Of a DNA stretch of 8,494 nucleotides, positions 1 through 6,086 are shown piece by piece. Position 1 is the stretch's first letter. The number at the start of each line of letters is the position of its first letter. Position numbers and translations under genes: made by a program. This DNA comes from Acidobacteriaceae bacterium (GTDB lineage: Bacteria > Acidobacteriota > Terriglobia > Terriglobales > Acidobacteriaceae). The stretch covers positions 7,414 through 15,907 of the forward strand of contig PLKU01000458.1 of assembly GCA_003140705.1 (NCBI GenBank), given 5' to 3'. The notes under the pieces are model-generated. The model was not told the DNA's origin, searched no databases, and was given only the letters and a program-made list of their open reading frames with translations.

Positions 1-2
1 CC

Positions 3-74
3 GAGTATACATTTCCTGACGTGAAATCGAGGGGAACACACGCGAGAATTGAGTTCCAAATGCCACGCAAGTAA
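3..74 (+). CDS. Possible C-terminal end of an unidentified gene entering from the left
   Basis: One plus-strand frame is open from the window edge to a TAA at 72-74 and would encode 23 residues ending in ARIEFQMPRK. The alternating charged and hydrophobic pattern could be a terminal beta strand, but the piece is too short to assign to any family. The other two plus frames close within about 25 bases. An open frame of this length can arise by chance, so this is only a candidate. The upstream sequence would settle it. Confidence 0.25.
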   Translation, partial: EYTFPDVKSRGTHARIEFQMPRK

Positions 75-539
75 GCTTATGCTTTCGCGCGGCAGGCGTG
101 CCCGGATCCGGTGTCAGCTTGATGAAGTAATCCCTTAACTATACCAGTCAGCGTTTCGTAGCTTGTCTCTGTTTCACGAGAGAGGTTTTGTCCCAAGGTG
201 AGAGAAATCTGGCTAACCTCGTGGCACGTCTGTCGACCATATTCTCACTCAATCAAGCAAAGGTCTGAACAGAGCCGACCATTGATACCAGATGGGTCAT
301 TAGGACCCCGTCCCCACGCCGCGAGATCTCAGCAGACCGCGCGGGTCTCAGTTTGTGAATTATTAAAGAATGGGTTGAGCTGACTTCAAGTTAGGTGCGA
401 GCCCATTTGGTCCAAATCAGGCTGCTGGCCATTCGTCAGAGGAGGTCGGCCCATGGGAGGGAAAGACCCGGCAGCGGAACATAAGACAAAGGCGTGCGGC
501 CGGCGACGGCTGAAACAATAGAAGGAGAGTGGCAGTGAT
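75..539. other. Intergenic region with no recognisable gene
   Basis: About 465 bases lie downstream of the minus-strand glycosyltransferase. The short open frames here have no SD and no recognisable composition or motif. The only clear structure is the palindrome at 405-417. I found no T-rich rho-independent terminator for the glycosyltransferase, no tRNA-like fold and no transposase fragment. Confidence 0.5.
405..417. promoter_or_regulatory. 13-bp perfect palindrome, possible protein-binding site
   Basis: ATTTGG, one central base, then CCAAAT forms an exact inverted repeat. It lies in non-coding DNA downstream of the glycosyltransferase. No promoter boxes are convincing next to it, so the operator reading is a guess. 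A palindrome of this length can occur by chance. Confidence 0.25.
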
Positions 540-1817
540 TTAGAGTGCCTCAATCCCTGTGCCACTGGCATTGAATAGCCTGTTGATAGCCACGGCAGCA
601 CGGTTCATAGCGTACCGCTTAAGAAAACTGGCCTTTGCGCGTACGGCCATGGCGTCGCGTTCTCCTTCTGGCAGGTTGAACCAGCGACACAACAGGCGTT
701 CGGTGCCTTCAAGGGTGTCTCGATCCACGAATCCCACTCCGTCGGCTTCAATGTTCTTCCAGATGTTGACTTGATCGCTAATGAGAACCGGACGTCCAAC
801 TGCAAGCGCCTCAACCACAGCTATGCCGAAGTTCTCCTGGTGAGAAGGCAGGACAAATGCGTCACATGCCCGGATCGCACCCCACTTGGCATCGCCACCC
901 AGGAGCCCGGGCCATTGCACTCGTCCGGAGATGCCAAGCCTCACTGCCAGCCGTTGAAGATTGGCCCGCAGCCCGGCCGGGTCGGGGCCGGCAATTACAA
1001 GATCCACGTCCGGAACCGAAGCCGCTGCTTTCGCAAATGCCCGGAGCAGCAGGTCGCAGCCTTTCTTCTCATGGATTCGGGCCAGGAAGAGCAAATAGCG
1101 ACGACCACGAAGTACCGGCACCATGCGATAGAAAGCCTCCTTCTGGTCCGTGGAGCTGCTCCTGTGCTCTTGCCTGCGCTCCTCCTCAACCTTTAGCAGC
1201 TGCTGGGGCTCTCTTCTCCGGTCCTCCGGATCGTTGATTCCATACGGAACGACCACGCTGTTCCACATGTTCGGGCTGAAACTGGCTTTGGCCAGATCTC
1301 GCTCGGTTTCGCTGGTAAAGAAAACTGCCCGCGCGTCGCGGAGGACAGCGTACTGGAAGGGCCAGTAAAGTATCTTCTTTAGGTGCTTGAACGGATATGT
1401 CCTGTTAAACCAGGGATCAAGTGCGCCGTGGGCGAATATCCCGTAAGGCGTTCGAGCGCGGCGCGCAGCGGAACGAACGGCAATATCGGGAAAGGTCCAA
1501 ATGCCGTTCATTACGATTCCATCGAAACGATGCGCATTTTTGTGAAGCCAGCGCCAAAGTCGCGGCGAGAATCCATACCTTCCGATGAACGACGGCCCAA
1601 GAGCGTGGACTGGGCAAGAGATTGTCTTCAGAAATGGATCGCCAGGTTTATCCAGACAAAGGATTTCGATGGCGTCGCCGACTTCGAGATAGGCGTGAAC
1701 AAGCTGCCGCACAGCTTCTGGTGGACCACCATCCGCTGGGGAGAGACTACCGATGACGTGAAGTATATGCAGGGGGGACCGCGATGCCCTTGGTGGATTT
1801 GAGACGAACACGTTCAT
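540..1817 (-). CDS. Glycosyltransferase family 4 (GT-B fold) protein
   Basis: Predicted to transfer a sugar from an activated donor to a growing surface polysaccharide or lipid-linked oligosaccharide at the cytoplasmic face of the membrane. Numbered from the start used here (425 residues), the N-terminal Rossmann half begins HILHVIGSLSPADGGPP, with the glycine-rich acceptor loop at about 29-33. HGALDPW lies at about 130-136. The donor half carries LARIHEKKG (about 245-253; the Arg and Lys typically contact the donor phosphates) and ENFGIAVVE (328-336), the E-x7-E motif of GT4 retaining enzymes. The start at 1817 is preferred because AGGTGG lies 6 nt upstream; an in-frame ATG pair at 1851-1856 has no good SD. 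A charged stretch at about 198-230, rich in E, R, Q and S, separates the two halves and is longer than a usual linker. Donor and acceptor are not predictable. Its divergent neighbour is an exporter operon. Confidence 0.88.
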   Translation of the reverse strand: MNVFVSNPPRASRSPLHILHVIGSLSPADGGPPEAVRQLVHAYLEVGDAIEILCLDKPGDPFLKTISCPVHALGPSFIGRYGFSPRLWRWLHKNAHRFDGIVMNGIWTFPDIAVRSAARRARTPYGIFAHGALDPWFNRTYPFKHLKKILYWPFQYAVLRDARAVFFTSETERDLAKASFSPNMWNSVVVPYGINDPEDRRREPQQLLKVEEERRQEHRSSSTDQKEAFYRMVPVLRGRRYLLFLARIHEKKGCDLLLRAFAKAAASVPDVDLVIAGPDPAGLRANLQRLAVRLGISGRVQWPGLLGGDAKWGAIRACDAFVLPSHQENFGIAVVEALAVGRPVLISDQVNIWKNIEADGVGFVDRDTLEGTERLLCRWFNLPEGERDAMAVRAKASFLKRYAMNRAAVAINRLFNASGTGIEAL

Positions 1818-1900
1818 GGTAAACCACCTAGCGGGTAGGCCATAAGATTTCATCATAAGATCAGCCCGTTTTCACGGCGGTGGAAATCTCGCGCGACTTA

Positions 1901-1923
1901 ACCCTCAAGTGGCAGACTTTACC
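1901..1923. repeat. 23-bp direct repeat, copy 1 of 2
   Basis: Begins ACCCTCAAGTGGCAGACTTT and continues for three more bases identical to copy 2 at 2084-2106, in the same orientation, offset by 183 bp. Copy 1 abuts the broken end of the IS5-family transposase fragment. A 23-bp exact match is far too long for chance or for an IS5-type target duplication. It may be a terminus of a second IS family, but I cannot name it. Confidence 0.85.
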
Positions 1924-2027
1924 TGGTTCATCCGGTCAAGAAACAGCTCCCGCTTGCTCTTGCGACCATACTTCGCAAAACTCGCTTGCGATGCCAGTGT
2001 TTGCTGAAAACGCGACATTCGTTTCAT
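1905..2027 (-). pseudogene. N-terminal remnant of an IS5-family transposase
   Basis: Reading the minus strand from ATG at 2025-2027 gives 40 codons. Residues 16-36 (from about SFAKYGRKSKREL on to FLDRMNQV) match the conserved start of IS5-family transposases, where the pattern F-x-K-Y-x-x-x-x-R-R/K-E-x-F-L-x-x-M-x-x-V normally runs into VPW and the DDE catalytic domain. Here the frame breaks right after MNQV, enters the 23-bp repeat, reads KSAT and stops at 1905-1907. The whole catalytic domain is missing, so the product cannot transpose DNA. Family recognition is from memory of the N-terminal pattern, not a search. Confidence 0.72.
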
Positions 2028-2080
2028 GCTTATAGTTTATTCAAGAATGACGCGCGCCGCAGACTTGTGCAGAGGTTCCG
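1920..2080 (-). mobile_element. IS5-family insertion sequence, 5' end fragment with one terminal repeat
   Basis: On the minus strand the fragment starts near 2080 with GGAACCTCTGCACAAGTCTG, resembling terminal inverted repeats of IS5-group elements. It then has a short leader with a promoter-like TTGAAT/TATAAG stretch, the transposase start at 2027, and is cut off at about 1920. Roughly 160 bp remain of an element normally over 1 kb. The other terminal repeat is not in the window. Its orientation would let any outward transcription run toward the glycosyltransferase. Confidence 0.6.
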
Positions 2081-2083
2081 TAG

Positions 2084-2106
2084 ACCCTCAAGTGGCAGAC
2101 TTTACC
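2084..2106. repeat. 23-bp direct repeat, copy 2 of 2
   Basis: Exact copy of 1901-1923. It begins about 4 bp outside the IS5-type terminal repeat. Beyond the identical core the similarity continues on the right after a 2-base insertion (ACC-TGGTTC against ACCACTGGTTC), which suggests that a slightly longer ancestral segment was shared. Confidence 0.85.
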
Positions 2107-2383
2107 ACTGGTTCTTGGATGTGAGTGACGGCCGTTTTGGTTTGATCGGATCGGATGTTGCAGAAATCTGTAAAGGCGCTGAACATCGATTCCGGACCGG
2201 GCTTGCTGGTTAAGAAAAGGCCGCGCAGAAATGGCGAGCTCCTAGAGCTGTGTTCAAGCCCAAACAATCATGCTCAGAAGTGCAGGTTGGCAGTACTCCT
2301 GGCAGACCGCAAATCCTGATGCAACCTCCGAGTGAAGGCGGCTCCCTTCCAGGCTTATGGAGCACCATAAATTGGAGATTAGC

Positions 2384-2412
2384 TTGACATATTGAACTAA
2401 ACCGTTCAGTAT
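2384..2412 (+). promoter_or_regulatory. Candidate promoter of the exporter operon
   Basis: TTGACA at 2384-2389 is a perfect sigma-70 -35 box. CAGTAT at 2407-2412, 17 bp downstream, is a weak -10 match (3 of 6). The region lies just upstream of the ATPase start at 2436 and overlaps the palindromic operator at 2396-2410. A weak -10 combined with a consensus -35 and an embedded operator is a common arrangement for repressed efflux promoters. Confidence 0.55.
2396..2410. promoter_or_regulatory. Candidate TetR-family operator
   Basis: ACTAAACCGTTCAGT is an imperfect palindrome centred on 2403, with 6 of 7 base pairs symmetric. An overlapping arrangement, TGAAC-6-GTTCA (2393-2408), is also symmetric. 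It occupies the spacer between the -35 and -10 boxes. Operators of AcrR/TetR regulators often have the general form ACTxAACxGTTxAGT in this position, which I recall from the family and have not searched. The likely ligand-responsive binder is the TetR-type protein encoded third in the operon. Confidence 0.6.
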
Positions 2413-2435
2413 TGTTTTCTGCCTGGAGATTCGGG

Positions 2436-3230
2436 ATGATTTCTGTGCGCAATCTTGTGAAGTCGTTTGGCGCGTTCACTGCCGTCGACGACGTGTCTTT
2501 TGATGTGGGCGAAGGCGAGATCTTTGCTTTCTTGGGTCCGAATGGCGCGGGAAAGACAACCACGATCAAAATGCTGACTACCCTGCTGAAACCTAGTAGC
2601 GGAACGATTGAGCTGGATGGGCTGGACCCTCAAACAAAACAGAATGAGGCGCGCAAGCGATTCGGCATCGTCTTCCAGGATCCAAGCCTGGACGGAGACA
2701 TGACGGCTTGGGAGAACATGGAGATCCACGGCGTTCTTTATCACGTTCCGCACAAACTTCGCCGGCGCCGGATTGAGGAGCTGATGAAGCTTTTCGAACT
2801 GTGGGAGCGCAGGGGGGAGCAGGTGAAGAAGTTCTCAGGGGGCATGAAACGCCGGCTGGAGATTGCGCGCGGCTTTCTGCACACGCCCAAGATTCTGTTT
2901 CTCGATGAACCGACTCTGGGCCTTGATCCGCAGAGCCGTAACCAGCTCTGGACCCACGTGAAGAGGTTGAATGAGACGGAGAAGGTGACCGTCTTCCTGA
3001 CGACTCACTACATGGATGAAGCCGACCGAGTGGCACACCGTATCGGCGTCATCGACCACGGCAAGCTGGTGGCGCAGGGTACGCCCAAAGCGATCAAGGA
3101 ACAGACTCGCACCGAGAGCCTGGAAGACGCATTCTTGAAACTTACAGGTTCGACGATCCGCGACGAGAGCGCGGGATCGGCCGACCAGATGAGACAGTTT
3201 GCGCGTATGTGGAGTGGAGGAAAGCGATGA
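2436..3230 (+). CDS. ABC transporter ATP-binding protein, DrrA-like (drug or lipid exporter)
   Basis: ATPase subunit that powers an ABC-2 type exporter; it pairs with the permease encoded immediately downstream. The 264-residue protein shows Walker A GPNGAGKTT (34-42), Q-loop Gln in FQD (81), signature SGGMKRR (about 134-140), Walker B ILFLDEP followed by TLGLD (153-164) and the H-loop His in TTHYMDEAD (191). The C-terminal SLEDAFLKLTG (about 229-239) is typical of the daunorubicin-resistance/NodI-like branch. The start at 2436 is chosen over the upstream TTG at 2412 because GGAGA lies 6 nt before it and the protein family begins at MISVRNLVKSFG. The stop overlaps the permease start as ATGA, indicating translational coupling. 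The substrate is unknown. Confidence 0.93.
   Translation: MISVRNLVKSFGAFTAVDDVSFDVGEGEIFAFLGPNGAGKTTTIKMLTTLLKPSSGTIELDGLDPQTKQNEARKRFGIVFQDPSLDGDMTAWENMEIHGVLYHVPHKLRRRRIEELMKLFELWERRGEQVKKFSGGMKRRLEIARGFLHTPKILFLDEPTLGLDPQSRNQLWTHVKRLNETEKVTVFLTTHYMDEADRVAHRIGVIDHGKLVAQGTPKAIKEQTRTESLEDAFLKLTGSTIRDESAGSADQMRQFARMWSGGKR
3216..3220 (+). promoter_or_regulatory. Ribosome binding site deciding the permease start
   Basis: GGAGG sits inside the end of the ATPase gene, 6 nt before ATG at 3227. It favours that ATG over the in-frame GTG at 3209, which has no comparable SD. Confidence 0.75.
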
Positions 3231-3973
3231 GTGCGATCTATGTTCTGTGGCTCAGAGAGCTGAAGCGCTATCTGCGCTCACGCGTGCAACTGGTGGCCTC
3301 CCTGGGCCAACCAATGCTGTACTTGTTGGTGCTCGGCTTCGGAATGGGCCCCGTGTTTCAACGCGCGGGAAACGGAAGCTATTTGCAGTTCGTGGCCCCT
3401 GGCGTGATCGGGATGACCGTGCTGTTTTCGTCCATCTTCTCTGGGCTGGGCCTTCTTTGGGACCGCCAATTCGGGTTCCTGAAGGAGACGCTGGTGGCAC
3501 CGGTGCCTCGATTGCAGATCATGATCGGCCGAACGCTGGGTGGCGCAACGGTGGCTGTGATGCAGGGCCTACTGGTCAGCATCGTATGCATCCTTGTCGG
3601 ATTCCGGCCCGCGCATATCGCGCTTGTGCCCCTGGCTCTTGTCTTCATGATTCTGATTGCGACGGTATTCTCTGCGTTGGGGGTTGCCATCGGATCGAGT
3701 CTGCAGGACATGCAGGGATTCCAGCTGATCATGAATTTCCTGGTGATGCCGATCTTCTTTCTTTCAGGAGCGTTGTTTCCGCTTGCCGGTCTGCCCAAGG
3801 CGCTTGCACTGGCTACCAGGATCGACCCACTTTCGTACGGCATTGACGGGATGCGGTCGGTGTTGCTGGGGCAGGCATTCTACGGTGCTCCCACCGATCT
3901 GGTAGTGCTTATTGTGCTGGCGTTGGTTCTGTTGGTTTTTGGGGCGTACCGCTTCTCGAAGATTGAGGTTTAG
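3227..3973 (+). CDS. ABC-2 type transporter permease
   Basis: Membrane subunit of the exporter, 248 residues with about six hydrophobic segments near 24-43, 57-78, 105-126, 130-152, 167-187 and 222-242. Family marks are the cytoplasmic stretch WDRQFGFLKETLVAPVPR (78-95) and the segment beginning FLVMPIFFLSGALFPL (171-186), both typical of DrrB/ABC-2 membrane proteins; RIDPLSYGIDGMR follows at 198-210. No ATPase motifs are present, so it relies on the partner encoded upstream. The ATG overlaps the ATPase stop by ATGA. Its own stop TAG (3971-3973) lies 2 nt before the regulator's ATG. Two such proteins would normally dimerise with two ATPase subunits. The exported compound (drug, lipid or polysaccharide precursor) cannot be read from the sequence. 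Confidence 0.92.
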   Translation: MSAIYVLWLRELKRYLRSRVQLVASLGQPMLYLLVLGFGMGPVFQRAGNGSYLQFVAPGVIGMTVLFSSIFSGLGLLWDRQFGFLKETLVAPVPRLQIMIGRTLGGATVAVMQGLLVSIVCILVGFRPAHIALVPLALVFMILIATVFSALGVAIGSSLQDMQGFQLIMNFLVMPIFFLSGALFPLAGLPKALALATRIDPLSYGIDGMRSVLLGQAFYGAPTDLVVLIVLALVLLVFGAYRFSKIEV

Positions 3974-3975
3974 TG

Positions 3976-4641
3976 ATGGCGAGGCCGCGCAGTCAGGAGG
4001 CGCATGAACGAGTGCTTCACGCCGCGCTCGAGCTTTTTGGAGAGCGCGGCATTGATGCCACCAGCATGGACGCGATCGCGCAGAGTTCCGGGGTAAGCAA
4101 AGCGACCATCTACAACCACTGGGCCAATAAGGAAGTCCTGCTCATCGACGTAATGCTGATGGTGAACGGCCTTGACCGGGACCCGGAGGACTCGGACTCT
4201 GGCGACTTGTGCCAGGATCTGGCCACGGTGCTCAGCCGCCGGCCGCCCGATGAGTTCGACATGGCCCGCAATCGAATGATGCCAACAATGATTGCGTATT
4301 CGGCGGTGCACCAGGAGTTTGGCGAGGCGTGGCGTCACAGGGTGATGGAGCCGTCCCGGGTCTGTCTCAAGCGGATTCTCCGACGCGGAATCAAGCGCGG
4401 ACTGCTGCCGGCGACACTTGATTTCGACACGGCGATGGCGTTGCTTTTAGGCCCGTTGCTTTATGGACACATCTTTCACAGGGAGGCAAACCGCGGCTCT
4501 ACAGATTTTGGGCAACAGGCAGCGGAGTCATTTTGGCGAGCCTATGGAATGAAAAGTACCACCACTCGCAATCTGCCTAAGGAGCGATCCTATTCCATGG
4601 AGCCTTCCCAAGAAAAGAGATTCCCAATAAGATCGAGTTAG
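3976..4641 (+). CDS. TetR/AcrR-family transcriptional regulator
   Basis: Predicted ligand-responsive repressor of its own operon. In the 221-residue protein, residues 10-56 form the TetR N-terminal domain, with the helix-turn-helix at about 29-49 (SMDAIAQSSGVSKATIYNHW) followed by NKEVLL. The remainder is the variable ligand-binding and dimerisation domain, resembling the C-terminal type with a GxxxxxxFxxxWR region at about 111-120. ATG at 3976 is preferred over the abutting GTG at 3973; GAGG at 3965-3968 is 7 nt upstream. The last 30 residues (after AYGMKS, about 192-221) are polar and extend past the usual domain end, suggesting a relaxed or recently extended C-terminus. Being third in the operon rather than divergent, it would respond to its own repression through the operator at 2396-2410. 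Confidence 0.9.
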   Translation: MARPRSQEAHERVLHAALELFGERGIDATSMDAIAQSSGVSKATIYNHWANKEVLLIDVMLMVNGLDRDPEDSDSGDLCQDLATVLSRRPPDEFDMARNRMMPTMIAYSAVHQEFGEAWRHRVMEPSRVCLKRILRRGIKRGLLPATLDFDTAMALLLGPLLYGHIFHREANRGSTDFGQQAAESFWRAYGMKSTTTRNLPKERSYSMEPSQEKRFPIRSS

Positions 4642-4668
4642 AAAGTGCGACCGAGGAGGCAATGCTGG

Positions 4669-5439
4669 ATGAGCAGCGAGGAGGCCACAAACCACGGAGA
4701 AGGGGATGTGGACTTACTAGTAGAGCAACGCTTTTTCCGGAACCAGAATTCTGGAGTGTTCGTCGAAGTTGGCGCGGCAGGGCCGGAGTTTCTTTCCCTC
4801 AGTGCGATGTATCGGAAGATGGGTTGGACGGTGTTCTCCATCGAGCCTAATCCAGTTTTCTGTGAGCTTCACAGAGAGCGCGGCTTCGATATCCTCGAAT
4901 ACGCATGCGGTGATCATGACGAGGATGGAGTCGACTTTTCCGTCGTCAATTCCCACGGAGCCAGATGGGAAGAGGGAGAAGTTTCGTATGAATCGCTTTC
5001 ATCCCTTGAGGTCAAAGAATCATACAAAGCATTGAGTTCGGCAGGGGACATTCGCAAGATTAAGGTGAATTTGAGACGTCTCGATACGATTCTAAAAACA
5101 CATGCCAAGAACATCGGCCATATCGACCTCTTGTCGGTGGATGTAGAAGGATGGGAGCTGGAGGTCCTCAACGGTTTGGACTTTCACATGTATAGGCCCC
5201 GCGTCTTGGTAATTGAAAACATATTTCGCGACAAGAAATACAGAGCCTATATGCGGACAAAGGGATACAAGCTGTGGAGATGCATTTGGCCGAACGACAT
5301 TTACGCGACCGACGGCGTCAGCTTCTGGGATCCTCATGCATATTCTTTCAGCCTATGGACAACCCATCAGTGGAAGCGATTTCTTCGAATCCCTGCGCGC
5401 CTTCGCCGCATTTTTGGTTCAACGGTCGGGGACAACTGA
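4669..5439 (+). CDS. FkbM-family SAM-dependent methyltransferase
   Basis: Predicted O-methyltransferase of 256 residues. The SAM-binding motif FVEVGAAGPEF is at 31-41, the acidic end of strand 2 IEPNP at 58-62, the family-typical RRLDTIL at 136-142, and IDLLSVDVEGWELEVLNG at 152-169 (the D-x-EG core of FkbM proteins), then VLVIENI at 179-185. Members methylate hydroxyls on polyketides or on sugars in surface polysaccharides; with a glycosyltransferase nearby, a sugar target is my inference. The start at 4669 is supported by GAGGAGG at 4653-4659, 9 nt upstream; the in-frame GTG at 4645 has none. It begins 27 nt after the TetR stop, so it may be co-transcribed with the exporter, though nothing ties the functions. 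The C-terminal 30 residues are basic and aromatic and could touch the membrane. Confidence 0.88.
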   Translation: MSSEEATNHGEGDVDLLVEQRFFRNQNSGVFVEVGAAGPEFLSLSAMYRKMGWTVFSIEPNPVFCELHRERGFDILEYACGDHDEDGVDFSVVNSHGARWEEGEVSYESLSSLEVKESYKALSSAGDIRKIKVNLRRLDTILKTHAKNIGHIDLLSVDVEGWELEVLNGLDFHMYRPRVLVIENIFRDKKYRAYMRTKGYKLWRCIWPNDIYATDGVSFWDPHAYSFSLWTTHQWKRFLRIPARLRRIFGSTVGDN

Positions 5440-5443
5440 CGAT

Positions 5444-5465
5444 CCGGTCCTGGCGCAGTGACCGG
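5444..5465 (+). terminator. Hairpin directly after the methyltransferase gene
   Basis: CCGGTCCTG, loop GCG, CAG, one bulged T, then GACCGG forms a 9-bp stem starting 5 nt after the stop codon. No T-tract follows (TTGAGC), so it is not a classical intrinsic terminator. It could protect the 3' end of the transcript or act with Rho. Confidence 0.45.
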
Positions 5466-5607
5466 TTGAGCAACATCGATGGATTGCAGATCTGCCGCAC
5501 TTTAAATGTGCGCGAACGACTCGCTTTAAATGCCAATTAAGATAAGCTACATCAATTATTTAACGGAGCTTTCTGGTCTCAGATGTTGGTAAATTCTTAG
5601 CACTTTC

Positions 5608-5638
5608 TGACCGTCCGTCAAAACGCACTTGACGGTCA
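5608..5638. repeat. Inverted repeat with two alternative stems
   Basis: TGACCGTC (5608-5615) pairs perfectly with GACGGTCA (5631-5638). Alternatively CCGTCAA (5615-5621) pairs with TTGACGG (5629-5635), because the CCGTC unit is tandemly repeated on the left. No T-run follows on either strand. Confidence 0.5.
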
Positions 5639-5781
5639 TCGGGCCGATTTCCAGGAAGCTTGCTCGTTAAGCAGCTAAACTTCGCGATGAGTCGTCCGCG
5701 TGACAGAAAACCCATGACAGCGGAAGTGGTTCAGCACGCTGCACTGGGTGAATGGAGCGCGACTGTATTGGCAGGCTTCAT

Positions 5782-5813
5782 AACCGTTGTACCGAGTGGC
5801 CGAAACCGTTGTA
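5782..5813. repeat. Short direct repeat AACCGTTGTA, two copies 22 bp apart
   Basis: Copies lie at 5782-5791 and 5804-5813. A looser pair, TGTATTGGCAG (5764) and TGTATTCGGCAG (5810), overlaps the same stretch, so the region looks like a degenerate duplication. Function unknown. Confidence 0.45.
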
Positions 5814-5818
5814 TTCGG

Positions 5819-5839
5819 CAGTTATTGCCAAGTGACACC
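5819..5839. repeat. About 20-nt direct repeat bracketing the phosphodiesterase gene, left copy
   Basis: CAGTT-A-TTGCCAAGTGACACC. The same sequence without the single A occurs at 7899-7918 in the same orientation. The 15-nt part TTGCCAAGTGACACC is exact. It lies outside both ends of the EAL gene. It may be a remnant of an insertion-sequence end; I cannot name the family. Confidence 0.7.
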
Positions 5840-5841
5840 GG

Positions 5842-5880
5842 TCCGGGTATTCCCGGAGCCAAATTCTGGGAGCTGGCTCC
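5842..5880. repeat. Two overlapping, mutually exclusive hairpins
   Basis: TCCGGG-TATT-CCCGGA (5842-5857) is a perfect 6-bp stem. GGAGCCA (5855-5861) pairs perfectly with TGGCTCC (5874-5880). The two share GGA at 5855-5857, so only one full stem can form at a time. No T-tract follows. Confidence 0.5.
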
Positions 5881-5979
5881 AAGGCGTCATAGTTCACAGC
5901 TCTGAGTGATTGTATTGTTTTTGCATCTGTCTTAAAGCTTCAATCAGCTGCTGTGTGAGCTTTACGCGCAAAATGTCAG

Positions 5980-6013
5980 CTTCCTCGCGCGTCGATTTGA
6001 GCGCGCGAGGAAG
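5980..6013 (-). terminator. Strong hairpin downstream of the phosphodiesterase gene
   Basis: CTTCCTCGCGCG (5980-5991) pairs perfectly with CGCGCGAGGAAG (6002-6013) around a 10-nt loop: 12 GC-rich base pairs. It lies 73 nt beyond the minus-strand stop codon. On that strand the stem is followed by CTGACATTTTG, a weak T-run only, so it is a plausible but imperfect intrinsic terminator. Confidence 0.5.
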
Positions 6014-6086
6014 AAGGCGGCTCCGGCTTGTTTGACGCCCACCCTCTCTAGAGCGAGATGAGAGTGAAAAGCGCGCTTAAAACGAT

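Larger units (their letters stand above)
1857..2383. other. Divergent intergenic region filled with insertion-sequence debris
   Basis: This 527-base stretch separates the divergent glycosyltransferase and exporter operon. Its left half (about 1900-2106) is a mosaic of an IS5-family fragment and two copies of a 23-bp repeat, listed separately. Its right half (2107-2383) holds no gene I can support. It contains a short inverted repeat (AGCTC-CTA-GAGCT) near 2234-2246 and nothing else that stands out. The frame at 1986-2213 (plus) crosses the IS fragment antisense and is not credible. Confidence 0.6.
5440..6086. other. Convergent intergenic region rich in repeats, no supported gene
   Basis: About 650 bases separate the methyltransferase from the phosphodiesterase. 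It holds hairpins at 5444-5465, 5608-5638, 5842-5880 and 5980-6013, a 9-bp direct repeat CTTTAAATG at 5500 and 5524, a 10-bp direct repeat AACCGTTGTA at 5782 and 5804, and one copy of a 20-nt motif also found at 7899. An AT-rich part lies at about 5524-5600. The plus frame 5660-5905 (81 codons, GTG- or TTG-type start, ATG at 5689 without SD) has no recognisable domain and crosses these repeats, so I do not call it. Confidence 0.6.

Noticed and set aside
771..1237. Plus-strand frames of 126-141 residues inside the glycosyltransferase
   Set aside because: They are antisense to conserved GT4 motifs, rich in Arg, Pro and Cys, and have no SD.
2210..2569. 119-residue minus-strand frame overlapping the start of the ABC ATPase
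   Set aside because: It is antisense to the Walker A region; frames beginning VVVFPAPFGPKKA are a well-known mirror artefact of ABC ATPase genes.
3252..3846. Long frames on both strands overlapping the permease gene
   Set aside because: The permease frame has six membrane segments, an SD and operon overlaps; the others are compositional shadows of GC-rich coding DNA.
5764..5821. Short repeats considered as a CRISPR array or replication iterons
   Set aside because: Only two imperfect 10-bp copies; no regular spacers, no cas or rep gene, no AT-rich origin next to them.
5660..5905. 81-codon plus frame in the gap before the phosphodiesterase
   Set aside because: No ATG with an SD, no recognisable domain, and it runs through repeats and hairpins that explain its sequence better.
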